This document shows positions 1 to 10,755 of a DNA stretch of 64,000 nucleotides, piece by piece; within the stretch, counting starts at the first letter, position 1; each line of letters starts with the position of its first letter. The stretch comes from Anaeramoeba ignava (lineage: Eukaryota; Metamonada; Anaeramoebidae): assembly GCA_028826165.1 (NCBI GenBank), contig JAPDFW010000095.1, positions 26,001 to 90,000 of the forward strand. Direction: 5' to 3'. The notes under the pieces were generated by a model. It had not been told where the DNA came from, searched no databases, and saw only the letters and a list, made by a program, of their open reading frames with translations. The position numbers and the translations under genes were made by a program.

Positions 1-1
1 A

Positions 2-1517
2 ATTATTGAAGACAAATTAACAAAAATTTCTTTTAAATCACAAATTATGGAAATTCAAACAAATTTATTAAAACCAGTTTCAATAGAATATTTGACTGAA
101 ATTGTAAAAAGAATTTAATTCATTTAAAATATAATTTAATATTTAAAATACAATTTAAAATACAATTTAATATCAATTTAAAATACAATTTAATATTTAA
201 AATACAATTTAATATCAATTTAAAATACAATTTAAAATATAATTTAATATTTAAAATATAATTTAATTCAATTTAATATACAATTTAATATATAATATGC
301 AATTTAAAATATAATTTAATTCAATTTAATATTTAAAATATAATTTAATATTTAATATTTAAAATTCAATTTAATATTTAATATTTAATTTTAAAAAAAA
401 AAGGCTAAATATTTACAACCAAATTCTTATCAAGAAGTTGTAATTGAAAGATCTGAATGCAGATTTATTTGTGGATTTCCTCCTTGCAATAAATCTCTTG
501 ATAAAAATTACAAACCAAAACATAAAATTTTACCAAATCAAGGAATTATAATTGATGCAACAGAATTAAATCGATATTGTTCTATGAAATGTTATCAAAA
601 TTCTAAAAAATTTGAAGAAATGCTTGAAAATACTCCAATTTATTTAAGAGAAAAACCTAAAAAACAATTTAAAGTTACATTTAAAAAACCTGAAAATTCA
701 GAAAATAAATTAGATAATCAAAATAATATCGAAATTGAAAATAAGGATTTGAATAATTTTACACAAGAATTCCAAGAAAAATTACAAATTAAAGAAGAAA
801 ACACTGAAAAATTATTTATTGGAAATGAAATGAATGAAGATCAATGGTTTTTATTAAATGATGATGATGAAGATGATGAAGATGAAAAAATCAATTTAAT
901 TTTAACTGAATTTCAATTCATTTTAAATACTTTTATTGAATGGATAACACCAAAAACTTCAAAATTTTTCAAAAAATATGAAAATGAAAATCAAAATGAA
1001 AATGAAAATCAAAATGAAAATCAAAATAATATTGAAAATGAAAATCAAAATAATATTGAAATTGAAAATAATATTGATAACTTGGAAAATTTGGAAAATT
1101 TAAACCATTTTGAATTGATTCAACTTGAAAAGAAAAAGTTTTTTTCTGAACTTATTAATAGGAAAATTAGAACTCTTTATCAAAAATTTAATATTCAAGT
1201 TAATCCAGCAAAAACAAAACTTTGGCAATTAATTCGTACTTTTGATTTTATAAATCCCATTTCTTCATTTAATCCTGAACAATGGAAAATATTTGCTTTT
1301 GTTCTTTTTGAAAGGTAAAAAACAACAACAATTTTTCTGGTTTTTCTTTTTTGATTAATTTCTAATTTTTGTTTTTAGTTTATGTTCAGCAGAAAAAAAT
1401 GAAGTTTATCAAAAAATTCATTCAAATAAAGATGAAATTTATAATTTATTATTAGAAGAATGCCAACTTACTCAAAACCAAATGAACACTTTATTACATA
1501 TTATGAATTGTTTATAA
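2..1517 (+). CDS. RPAP2/RTR1-like RNA polymerase II CTD phosphatase, 3' part
   Basis: The gene runs off the left edge. Three exons are visible: up to 103, 404-1314 and 1379-1517. The junctions are GT-AG and keep phase (ACTGAAATT|GTAAAA, AAAAAG|GCTAAATAT, GAAAG|GTAAAA, TTTTTAG|TTTATG). Exon 2 opens with the family's zinc-binding module: an ERSECRFICGFPPCNK stretch, then RYCSMKCYQNSKKF, giving the expected Cys-x4-Cys ... Cys-x3-Cys pattern. Members of this family remove phosphate from Ser5 of the Pol II C-terminal repeat and help nuclear import of the polymerase. After the finger comes an acidic, Asn/Glu-rich linker and then a helical C-terminal part ending HIMNCL. The family call is firm; whether it is closer to animal RPAP2 or yeast RTR1 cannot be decided here. 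An in-frame ATG lies at about residue 16 of the visible part, but translation probably starts upstream of the window. Confidence 0.8.
104..403 (+). repeat. AATTTAAAATACAATTTAAT-type repeats filling RPAP2 intron 1
   Basis: The intron is built almost entirely of variants of a roughly 10-16 bp unit (AATTTAAAATA / CAATTTAATAT). It starts GTAAAAAG and ends in an A-run plus AG. The second intron of the same gene (1315-1378) is only 64 bp and has no repeat. Confidence 0.8.
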
Positions 1518-1586
1518 TTTTATAATAAGAACAAAAAAAATATTTTTTTTTTACTTTTAGGGAAAAAATCTTTTTTGTTACAAATC

Positions 1587-3156
1587 CTATTTTTTAGAAG
1601 AAAATAAAGGAATAATCACTTGATTATAAATTTGAAAAAATCTTTCTCTTAAATTTTGTAGTTTTTCTTCTCTTTTTTCATTTTCTTGAATTGGAATATT
1701 TTCTGTTAATTTTTGGGAATCAGAAGATAATTTCGAATGATTAATTATTGGAATATCATCTTCAAAACTAGTAGTAGAATCCAGATCTTCTTGCAAAATT
1801 TGTTGGAAATTTGTTTTGTTATCGATAATTTGAGAATTGGAAGAAAGATCAAGATTATCATTTTCATTTGAATTTTGAATTTTAGAATTGTTAATATGTT
1901 GACTCCAAATTTGTTGGAAATGATTAAAAGAAAAAGATTGTGATTGAATTTCTGACAAAAATTGAAAAGAAAAAGCAAGAATTTCTGCTCTTTTTTCAAG
2001 TCTTTTTTTGAAAAGATGAGAAAAAAGCATCCAATCATAAGCAATACAAAAATAAAGAAAACTATCAACAGACATAGACTGGTGAATAACGCCATCCGCC
2101 CAAAGAGAGCAACGCAAAATACTAATAAAAAGTGGTGTTCTATCATAACCTGAAATGCAGTGAATATTGACACCTCGATTTGGATGAGGATCTGAAACCA
2201 TGAGTAAAAACAACATGAAATAGTTTTGTGTTAATTTTAAAAGATCCCATTCTTTAAATTTACTGAAATCAATTTCTTTTATTAGATTTATTTCCTGCAA
2301 AAACGGTGATATAGATACTTCCACATTATTTCTTGAATTTTCCCAATTGTATTTAATATTTTCCCCACTGTATTTGTTTTCTGAGATGTTTCTAAATAAT
2401 TCTATTCCGGGATATGGACAACAACTAATTTGGAATTGTTGATATTCTGGGAAATCATTGATGATTTTTTTTTCTGATGAAGAAACAATAAAACCAAATT
2501 TCTTTTTTTCATATTCAACCATTAAATCCATAATATAAACAATTTTTAATTGATTTAGCAAACTAACATCAGCTCTTCTAATCTTTATCTAACAAAATCT
2601 TTGAGACTTGTTTTTTTTTTGATTCAGATTTTTTGATTTTTATTTTTATATTTATATTTTGGTTTGATTCCACTTTTTCAAAATTTTTTGCTTTTTGATT
2701 TTCAAATTCTTTCTTTATTTGGTTTATTTCCTTTTCATTTAAGAAATTTTTCAATTTTGTATTTGCTTTGAAAAATAACTCTTTTTCTGATGAAATTGTT
2801 GAAGATCTTGCAATTATTTTATTTTGAATTGAAATTACACTTATTGGAAATCTATTTCTTGCTCTTCCAAGTCTTGATTTACGGATTATTTGATTTAAAT
2901 CATCCATTGATTCTTTTTTTGAATCAAAAATATTTTCATTTCCCCAAATTAGAATTGAGTTTGGATAACTTGGACAAAAACTATGTTGAAAATTATTAAT
3001 CACTTCAAAATTATCATCTAAAGAGAGAATAATTTCAATTTTATGTTGAATTTTTTCTAATTCTAATGTTTGTTTGTGATTTAATTGTGAGGAATTTTTG
3101 AAGTAATAAAGAAATAAATTTTTTAAATCTAATTCAGAAATGATATTATTATTCAT
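1587..3156 (-). CDS. MTMR14-like phosphoinositide 3-phosphatase
   Basis: Two open segments on the minus strand form one protein, 3156-about 2595 and about 2592-1587. The N-terminal part has the MTMR14 hallmarks FCPSYPNS and RARNRFPISVISIQNK followed by ARSSTIS. The second part has DLMVEY...GFIVSSSEK, CPYPGIE and the catalytic P-loop HCISGYDRTPLF (Cys-x5-Arg), then LRCSLWADGVIHQS and AYDWMLFSHL. MTMR14 (Jumpy) dephosphorylates PI3P and PI(3,5)P2 and restrains autophagy. The join is not obvious: frame continuity needs either a short intron (candidate donor GTGGAATC near 2670, acceptor TTGTTAG near 2593) or a one-base correction around 2580-2600. The C-terminal 150 residues are Ser/Asn/Gln-rich and unconserved. 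The start at 3156 is the only upstream in-frame ATG and lies behind a T-rich promoter-like tract. Confidence 0.85.
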
Positions 3157-3159
3157 TTT

Positions 3160-4258
3160 AAATATTTGGAAAGGAAAAAAATGAATTTTACAAAAAAATT
3201 TTATAAAATAAATTTATTCCACATTTTTATTAATTAAAATAAATTTATTTCCATATTTTATTAATTAAAATAAATTTATTCCACATTTTTATTAATTAAA
3301 ATAAATTTATTTCATATTTATTAATTAAAATAAATTTATTAATTTACATTTTTAATTAAAATAAAAATTAATTAAAATAAATTTATTTCATATTTTATTA
3401 ATTAAAATAAATTTATTTCATTTTTATTAATTAAAATAAATTTATTTCACATTTTTATTAATTAAAATAAATTTATTTCACATTTTTATTAATTAAAATA
3501 AATTTATTTCACATTTTTATTAATTAAAATAAATTTATTCCACATTTTTATTAATTAAAATAAATTTATTCCATTTTTATTAACTAAAATAAATTTATTT
3601 CATATTTATTAATTAAAATAAATTTATTTCATTTTTATTAATTAAAATAAATTTATTCCATATTTATTAATTAAAATAAATTTATTTTCACATTTATTAA
3701 TTAAAATAATTTTTTATTTCATATATTTATTAATTAAAATAAATTTATTCCATTTTTATTAATTTTTATTAATTAAAATAAATTTATTCCACATTTATTA
3801 ATTAAAATAAATTTATTCCACATTTATTAATTAAAAATAAATTTATTTCATATTTTTATTAATTAAAATAAATTTATTTCATTTTTATTAATTAAAATAA
3901 ATTTATTCCATATTTATTAATTAAAATAAATTTATTTCACATTTATTAATTAAAATAAATTTATTTCACATTTTTATTAATTAAAATAAATTTATTCCAC
4001 ATTTTTATTAATTAAAATAAATTTATTCCACATTTATTAATTAAAATAAATTTATTCCACATTTATTAATTAAAATAAATTTATTTCATATTTTTATTAA
4101 TTAAAATAAATTTATTCCATATTTATTAATTAAAATAAATTTATTCCATTTTTATTAATTAAAATAAATTTATTTATTTCATTTTTTCATTTTTCATTTT
4201 TCATTTTTCATTTTTTCATTTTTCATTTTTCTTCTTTTAATAAATTTTTTAATTTATT
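3160..4258. repeat. AT-rich minisatellite between divergent MTMR14 and SMCR8 genes
   Basis: About 35 imperfect copies of a 25-32 bp unit (core TTAATTAAAATAAATTTATT, then CCACATTT or TCATTTTT) fill the shared upstream region. Copies vary mainly in T-run length and in CCAC versus TCAT. The last 80 bp turn into a TTTTTCATTTTTCATTTTT series just before the SMCR8-like start codon. I see no gene here. Confidence 0.9.
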
Positions 4259-4263
4259 TTAAA
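4190..4263 (+). promoter_or_regulatory. TTTTTCATTTTT series upstream of SMCR8-like gene
   Basis: Six or so tandem TTTTTCA steps end about 30 bp before the ATG at 4264. The same element precedes most genes in the window, so a core-promoter or initiator role is inferred from position only. Confidence 0.45.
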
Positions 4264-7200
4264 ATGAATAAATCAAATCCAAAATTTACAGATTTAATTT
4301 TATTAAGTGAATTTTGTCAACAAAAAGGACCGAGTGTTTTATACTCTTTTCCAACACAAACACAACCATTAACAGAAATAGCACTTCAAGTAATGTCAAC
4401 AAATTATCAAACATCACAAGTAGGAAAATTAATGGAAGACACACAATTTGTAATAAAAATACGGAGAGAAAATGAAAAAACATTATATGCTTATGTAAAA
4501 AAAATTTTAAAATAAAATTTCAAATAAAAATTTTCAATTCAAAAAATTATTTGACAGCAAAGTAAAATCATTCATCTCATTTTTCCTCATTTTTATAACC
4601 CATATTTCTTTAGGTTCACCACTTCACATTATTTGATGTTCAAGCTAGAGGATGCGTTCGTCCGTTGTGCTTTAGTTATTTAAGCACTAGTTATGATAAA
4701 ATCATGTCCAATTTTATTGCATTTTTAATTCAATTTTCAAAAATAACTAGTCTTTTAAAATTAGATAATCTCCTTACTTTTCTTCTTCAAATAGAAATAA
4801 GAGAAAAAGATCTTTTATATTCAAAAGAAAAATTTGATACGAATTCACATAAAGTGAAAATTCAATTTAAAATTCAATTTAAAATTCAATTTAAAATTAA
4901 AATTAAAGTTAAAATTAAAATTCAATTTAAAATTAAAATTAAAATTAATATTAAATTAAAATTAAAATTAAAATTAAAATTAAAATTCAATTTAATATTA
5001 ATATTAAAATTCATTTATAAATTCAATTTGTTTTATTTTGTTTAAATTAAAGGATTTCGAAGTTCATTTTTTACTTCTTCCCGAATTTATCATAGATTTA
5101 AAAAAAATTAAGAAATCAATTATAAAATCAATATCAACTAAATTAGCTTCTTTCCTTTTATATATTGCACAAATAAAAGATAGAAAATGGAATTATTTTT
5201 TTGACAATCCAGAAATTGAAAAACTAAATATTAAAGATAAACTAAAATCATATATAAGATACATTGCATCTTTTTATGAACCCAAACTTTTTAAATATAC
5301 AAGTCCTGATGATGCATTAGATTCTATTGAAACAAATTTATCAAAAAATTTTTATCATCATATTATAATTAATTATATTCATCCCTTGTTTTTTGAATTT
5401 TCTATCAGTCAAGCTTGCCATTTATTCAATTCAAATTTAATTACAAAATCTTCTCAATCAACTTTCTTATTAAATATCGGTCAAATTCCTGATATAGATT
5501 TTTCTTTTTCAAATATTAATCAAGATTTCTTCGATAAAAATATTATTTCTTTTTTGAATTTGGATAATGTTTTGAATTTTAATGGTTCTATTTCTGATTA
5601 TCTTCTATCTTCTAAATGGTTGAAATCAGAAAATCAAATTTCGGATATTTTTCATTCACTTTCCAAAAAATTTAGTCACAATATGCAATTTTTTAATAAT
5701 AATAATAATAATGAAAATCAAAATCAAAATAACAATCAAAATGAAAATCAAAATCAAAATGAAAATCAAAATCAAAATCAAAATGAAAATGAAAATAAAA
5801 ATGAAAATCAAAATCAAAATCAAAATTCAAAATCAAAATCAAAATCAAAATCAAAATCAAAATCAAAATCAAAATAAAAATGAAAATATAAATCAAAATC
5901 AAAATGAAAATCAAAATGAAAATCAAAATCAAAATCAAAATATAAATCAAAATATAAATGAAAATCAAAATCAAAATCAAAATCAAAATCAAAATGAAAA
6001 TCAAAATATAAATGAAAATCAAAATATAAATGAAAATCAAAATAAAAATGAAAATAATAATGAAAATCAAAATCAAAATAACAATGAAAATGAAAATGAA
6101 AATGAAAATCAAAATCAAAATGGAAATCAAAATCAAAATATAAATGAAAATCAAAATAAAAATCAAAATCAAAATAAAAATAAAAATCAAAATCAAATTC
6201 AAATTGAAAATGAAAATAATCAAAATCAAAATATAAATGAAAATAAAAATGAAAATAAAAATGAAAATCAAAATCAAAATCAAAATCAAAATCAAAATCA
6301 AAATCAAAATCAAAATCAAAATCAAAATCAAAATGAAAATATAAATCAAAATCAAAATGAAAATCAAAATGAAAATCAAAATATAAATGAAAATATAAAT
6401 GAAAATGAAAATAAAAATGAAAATCAAAATATAAATCAAAATATAAATGAAAATCAAAATCAAAATAAAAATCAAAATCAAAATCAAAATCAAAATCAAA
6501 ATCAAAATAAAAATAAAAATCAAAATATAAATCAAAATCAAAATCAAAATCAAAATCAAAATCAAAATCAAAATCAAAATCAAAATCAAAATCAAAATCA
6601 AATTGAAAATCAAAATCAAAATCAAAATCAAAATCAAAATAAAAATCAAAATCAAAATAAAAATAAAAATCAAAATATAAATCAAAATATAAATCAAAAT
6701 ATAAATCAAAATGAAAATGAAAATGAAAATGAAAATCAAAATCAAAATCAAAATATAAATGAAAATCAAAATCAAAATCAAATTCAAAATCAAAATCAAA
6801 TTCAAAATCAAATTCAAAATCAAAATCAAAATCAAAATCAAAATCAAAATCAAAATCAAAATCAAAATCAAATTGAAAATCAAAATCAAAATATAAATCA
6901 AAATAAAAATGAAAATATAAATCAAAATCAAATTGAAAATGAAAATGAAAATGAAAATCAAAATCAAAATCAAAATCAAATTCAAAATCAAAATCAAAAT
7001 CAAAATCAAAATCAAAATCAAAATCAAAATCAAAATCAAAATATAAATAAATATCAAAATCAAAATCAAAATAAAAATCAAAATAAAAATAAAAATGAAA
7101 ATGAAAATGAAAATGAAAATCAAAATCAAAATCAAAATCAAAATCAAAATCAAAATATAAATCAAAATCAAAATGAAAATCAAAATAAAAATCAAATTCA

Positions 7201-8891
7201 AATTCAAATTGAAAATGAAAATAAAAATCAAAATCAAAATCAAAATCAAAATAAAAATAAAAATGAAAATGAAAATGAAAATGAAAATGAAAATCAAAAT
7301 CAAAATATAAATGAAAATCAAAATCAAATTCAAATTCAAAATCAAAATCAAATTCAAAATCAAATTCAAAATCAAAATCAAAATCAAAATGAAAATCAAA
7401 ATGAAAATCAAAATGAAAATCAAAATGAAAATCAAAATCAAAATCAAATTGAAAATCAAAATCAAAATCAAAATGAAAATGAAAATCAAAATCAAAATCA
7501 AAATATAAATGAAAATCAAAATCAAAATCAAAATCAAAATCAAATTCAAAATCAAAATCAAATTCAAAATCAAATTCAAAATCAAAATCTAAATCAAAAT
7601 CAAAATATAAATGAAAATGAAAATCAAAATCAAAATCAAAATCAAAATGAAAATCAAAATCAAAATGAAAATCAAAATAACAATGAAAATCAAAATCAAA
7701 ATCAAAATCAAATTAAAAATATAAATGAAAATGAAAATCAAAATCAAAAATCAAAATCAAAATCAAAATCAAAATCAAAATCAAAATCAAAATCAAATTG
7801 AAAATCAAAATCAAAATATAAATGAAAATCAAAAATATATTTTAATTGATGATTATCTTTCAAATATTCCAGAAAACAAAACTCAAACAAAAGAAATCAC
7901 ATTTGATATGAATTTTCAAGATCAAAATAGATTTCGAAGTTCAATTAAAAGAACTTCATCATATCAAAAAGAACTTTTCAACAAAACATTTTTGACGACA
8001 AAAAGTGAAAATAATTTATTAGCCAATATTTATGATCAAGAAATTGAAACTAAACCACAAGAAAATTGGTCATTTTTAGATTTATTCCATTCTTTCAACA
8101 TTAATTCATTGGGAAAAGGATTAACACTTCGAGAAATTGATAAAATTGTAAATCAATTAAATTGGTGTTTAGATCAAGTTCTATTTGCAATCTTTACAGG
8201 AAGATTGCTTATCATATATACAGATGAAGACAAAAAGGAAAATGTGGAGAAGATGATTAAATTCCTCTCTTTGTTTATTCCAGGAAATTGTCATGTTGAT
8301 TTTTGGAGGAAATCTCCAATCAATTTTTTTGAAATGGAAAAATTAAAAATTTGTGGATTATCAAATGATATCGAAATTCCTAAAAAGATTCTTCCATTTG
8401 TTTCTTTGTTAGATCTCCAAAAAAATGAAATCCATTCGCCTTCTTATGCAAATCCAATCACGAAGAAACATTTTCTTTTCAAAATCATTTCAACTTTCAA
8501 ATATTTCTCAAAAAAAGAAATTTTTCTTTCTCTTATTCATCAAAATATTTATGAGTTTTCTTTAAAAGCAGATATTTATTTCCATGTTCTTATGAATAAT
8601 CAATTTCCAACATCAAATTTATTTTTTGGGAATTTCCAAATTGAAAAATTGAATGATATTTATGGAATAGATTCAAATTTCCTTACAAATTCTTATTTCA
8701 ATCTAAACTTAAATTTAAATGAAATGAAGATTTTAAAAATACTTGAAGTTTATGAACATGATCTCCAAATTTTAATGTATTTTATTCGATTGATAACAGC
8801 ACAAATTGTTAGCGAAAATTCTTCTCAAAACACAATTCAATCAAAAATTCATTTAGATTTCCGAAATTCAAATATAAAATACAAGAAATGA
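4264..8891 (+). CDS. SMCR8-like longin/DENN protein with giant Asn/Gln/Glu insert
   Basis: Exon 1 (4264-4494) encodes DLILLSEFCQQKGPSVLYSF and ends at TAT|GTAAAA. Exon 2 (4614-4853) continues VHHFTLFDVQARGCVRPLCF, the strongest SMCR8 signature. Exon 3 starts at 5053 after a probable intron 4854-5052 (GTGAAA...AAAG). These make the longin/uDENN half. The cDENN/dDENN half is at about 7840-8891, with DQVLFAIFTGRLLIIYTDED and LKICGLSND...FVSLLDLQKNEIHSPSY. SMCR8 pairs with C9orf72 and WDR41 as a small-GTPase GAP acting in autophagy and lysosome signalling. Between the halves lies about 700 codons of Asn/Gln/Glu/Ile repeat. The NQ-reading frame changes by +1 twice inside the repeat, at about 5826 and 7748. 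No GT or AG dinucleotide occurs there, so splicing cannot easily repair it. It may be an indel in the assembly or a real break. Confidence 0.8.
5690..7845 (+). repeat. Coding hexanucleotide array AAAATC/AAAATG/AAAATA
   Basis: About 2.15 kb of near-perfect 6-bp units inside the SMCR8-like gene reads as poly-(Asn-Gln), with Glu, Lys and Ile variants. Substitution variants (AAATTC, GAAAAT, ATAAAT) keep the 6-bp period. Two single-base insertions shift the frame, one near 5826 (AAATTCAA) and one near 7748 (an extra A). The reverse strand is also open for 630 codons as Ile/Leu/Phe, which is a by-product of the repeat. Confidence 0.9.
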
Positions 8892-8971
8892 AACAGAAAC
8901 AATTAAATCAAAAAGAAAATGAGAAAATTTTTTATTTAATCAATAAAAGCAAAATTGGAAATGAAAACTTT

Positions 8972-10669
8972 TTAAAGATTTTGTTTTTGGAATTTTGATT
9001 TTGCTTTTGTTACTATATTTGGTTCTCTTTCATCTAATTGAAAAAAATCCATTGCTTTAGTTAATTCTTCGATTATTTCTTCATTTAAATCTGAATTAAT
9101 TTGATTTGTGTATAAATAGTCAATCATAATCTGAAGTGAATTATGAGAAATTTCTGAATAATCATGAACTTGACCCGAATCATCAACCACATTCAAAAAC
9201 ATCCCACGGAATAATTGAGATCTTGCCCAAAGAATAATTTTATGAACTTTGAAAAATTTTGATTGTGAAATTATTGTGAAATCTTTACTTTCTTCATCTC
9301 TAAACATTTTTTCAACAGTGCTTTCAACAATCAGATTTGGGGGTTTTTCTTGCATGAGTTCTTCGAAAATTAATTTGTGATTCATATCAATTTTTAAATC
9401 AGAATTTCCATATAAAAACTTGACGAAAGAATAAGCATTTTCAAAAGATTGAGTTGATAAATATTGTTTGAATTTAGGGAAATTTTTCCCAAAAATAAAT
9501 TGAAGATAAACATTATGAGCTGATACTGGTTTCTTGTATGTATTTGTTGCCAACTCCACATCAAATCCCTCTTTTGTTTCGAAAAAACGGAAAAATTCAT
9601 TTCTTAATGAAGATTGAGAAACATAATAAAAAATTCCATTAAAAGCACCAGTTGAAATGTAGTAATTTTCAATTGGAAAAGTCAGTTCAGGGAGAATGAG
9701 TTGAGTAGGCACATTTTGCGAAGTAAAGCTTCCGATCCCAAGCTGTCCGCTCGGGTTTAATCCCCATCCATATATTTTCCCCTCTCTTGTCATCGCTATT
9801 GTGTGATAACATCCAGCATCGACTTGCACAACATCTTGGTTTTCAAAAAAGGCAATTTTGGTGAAAGTAGATATATCACCTGTGTTGAGATGGCCGTGGC
9901 AAGAAGAATACCCGGAAGAGTATAAACATCCTTGATCTCCAATTTTAAGCAAAATGAGAGAGTGTTGATATGCTCCTACTATTTTTTCAACTTTTCCTTT
10001 GTCTTTTAAATCAACTTTTGTCAATGATTTAATTGAATCATTTTTTCTTTCTATTCCTAACTCTCCGGTTCCATTTTTGCCGCATGCGAAAATATTATCT
10101 TCTAAATCAATACAAAAAAATCCAAATGAATAATTTCCTGAAAAAATTCTCGAAATTTTTGATTTAATTTTTTTCATTTCAACTCGATCTTGAGAAGGAG
10201 CACTTCCAAGTTGCCCATATTTATTGCTTCCAATTCCATAAGCAATTTGTTTGTCTGTTAGGAAATATACTGAGCTGACTCCACAACAAATATTGACTAC
10301 TTTTTCATCTGGTTTGACTAACAAACTTGAAATATTTATAATTTCATTTATTTTATTTTCATCAATTGATTCTCCTTTTGCATAAACTTCTCCATTTTCT
10401 GTTAAATATGAATAATTTCCATAGCCAACCGATATTTGGATTGCTTTTTTTACTGGTAAATATTCATTTTTTGAATTGTTTATAAATTGGATTATTTCTC
10501 CTTCTTTTGTTAAAATGAGTGTTCCATAATTTCCCATTTTGATTTCTTCAATTTCATATTCTTCTGGTATAATTTTTAGTTTTGTTGGTGATTTTTTATA
10601 TTTTTCTGATGGTTTTTGTGATTCAAGTAAAAAACTTCCTCTTCCCCAAAAAAATATTTCATTATTCAT
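8972..10669 (-). CDS. RCC1-repeat protein with C-terminal BTB domains
   Basis: A single-exon protein of about 565 residues. I place the start at the ATG at 10669 (MNNEIFFWG), matching the MNEILFFG start of the three paralogues at 50-58 kb. Residues 1-350 carry RCC1-like propeller repeats, for example YGIGSNKYGQLG, FACGKNGTGELG and YGWGLNPSGQLG. The C-terminal 200 residues hold a degenerate BTB segment and then a good BTB domain (MFRDEESKDFTII ... VHKIILWARSQLFRGMF ... LQIMIDYLYTN). BTB domains bind cullin-3 or self-associate. A ligase-adaptor role is family inference. The RCC1 part need not be a Ran exchange factor. The gene is divergent from the ankyrin-BTB gene, with 86 bp between start codons. 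Confidence 0.85.
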   Translation of the reverse strand: MNNEIFFWGRGSFLLESQKPSEKYKKSPTKLKIIPEEYEIEEIKMGNYGTLILTKEGEIIQFINNSKNEYLPVKKAIQISVGYGNYSYLTENGEVYAKGESIDENKINEIINISSLLVKPDEKVVNICCGVSSVYFLTDKQIAYGIGSNKYGQLGSAPSQDRVEMKKIKSKISRIFSGNYSFGFFCIDLEDNIFACGKNGTGELGIERKNDSIKSLTKVDLKDKGKVEKIVGAYQHSLILLKIGDQGCLYSSGYSSCHGHLNTGDISTFTKIAFFENQDVVQVDAGCYHTIAMTREGKIYGWGLNPSGQLGIGSFTSQNVPTQLILPELTFPIENYYISTGAFNGIFYYVSQSSLRNEFFRFFETKEGFDVELATNTYKKPVSAHNVYLQFIFGKNFPKFKQYLSTQSFENAYSFVKFLYGNSDLKIDMNHKLIFEELMQEKPPNLIVESTVEKMFRDEESKDFTIISQSKFFKVHKIILWARSQLFRGMFLNVVDDSGQVHDYSEISHNSLQIMIDYLYTNQINSDLNEEIIEELTKAMDFFQLDEREPNIVTKAKSKFQKQNL

Positions 10670-10700
10670 TTTTAATTTCAAAAAAAAAATGAAAAAAATG

Positions 10701-10724
10701 AAAATGAAAAAATTTTTTCATTTT
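10701..10724. promoter_or_regulatory. Perfect 24-bp palindrome in divergent promoter
   Basis: The core TGAAAAAATTTTTTCA is flanked on both sides to give a perfect 24-bp inverted repeat in the 86 bp between two divergent BTB genes. Each half reads TTTTTTCATTTT toward its own gene. An almost identical palindrome sits between the next divergent pair, at 16825-16856. Confidence 0.55.
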
Positions 10725-10755
10725 TTTCTTTCTTTTCTTTCTTTTTTAAAGAAAA

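Noticed and set aside
3160-4258. CRISPR-like appearance of regular 25-32 bp repeats
   Set aside because: No unique spacers between repeats, a eukaryotic context, and units that vary like a minisatellite.
5693-7585. 630-codon Ile/Leu/Phe-rich open frame on the minus strand
   Set aside because: It is the reverse reading of the AAAATC hexamer array inside the SMCR8-like gene; no non-repeat sequence, so an artefact.
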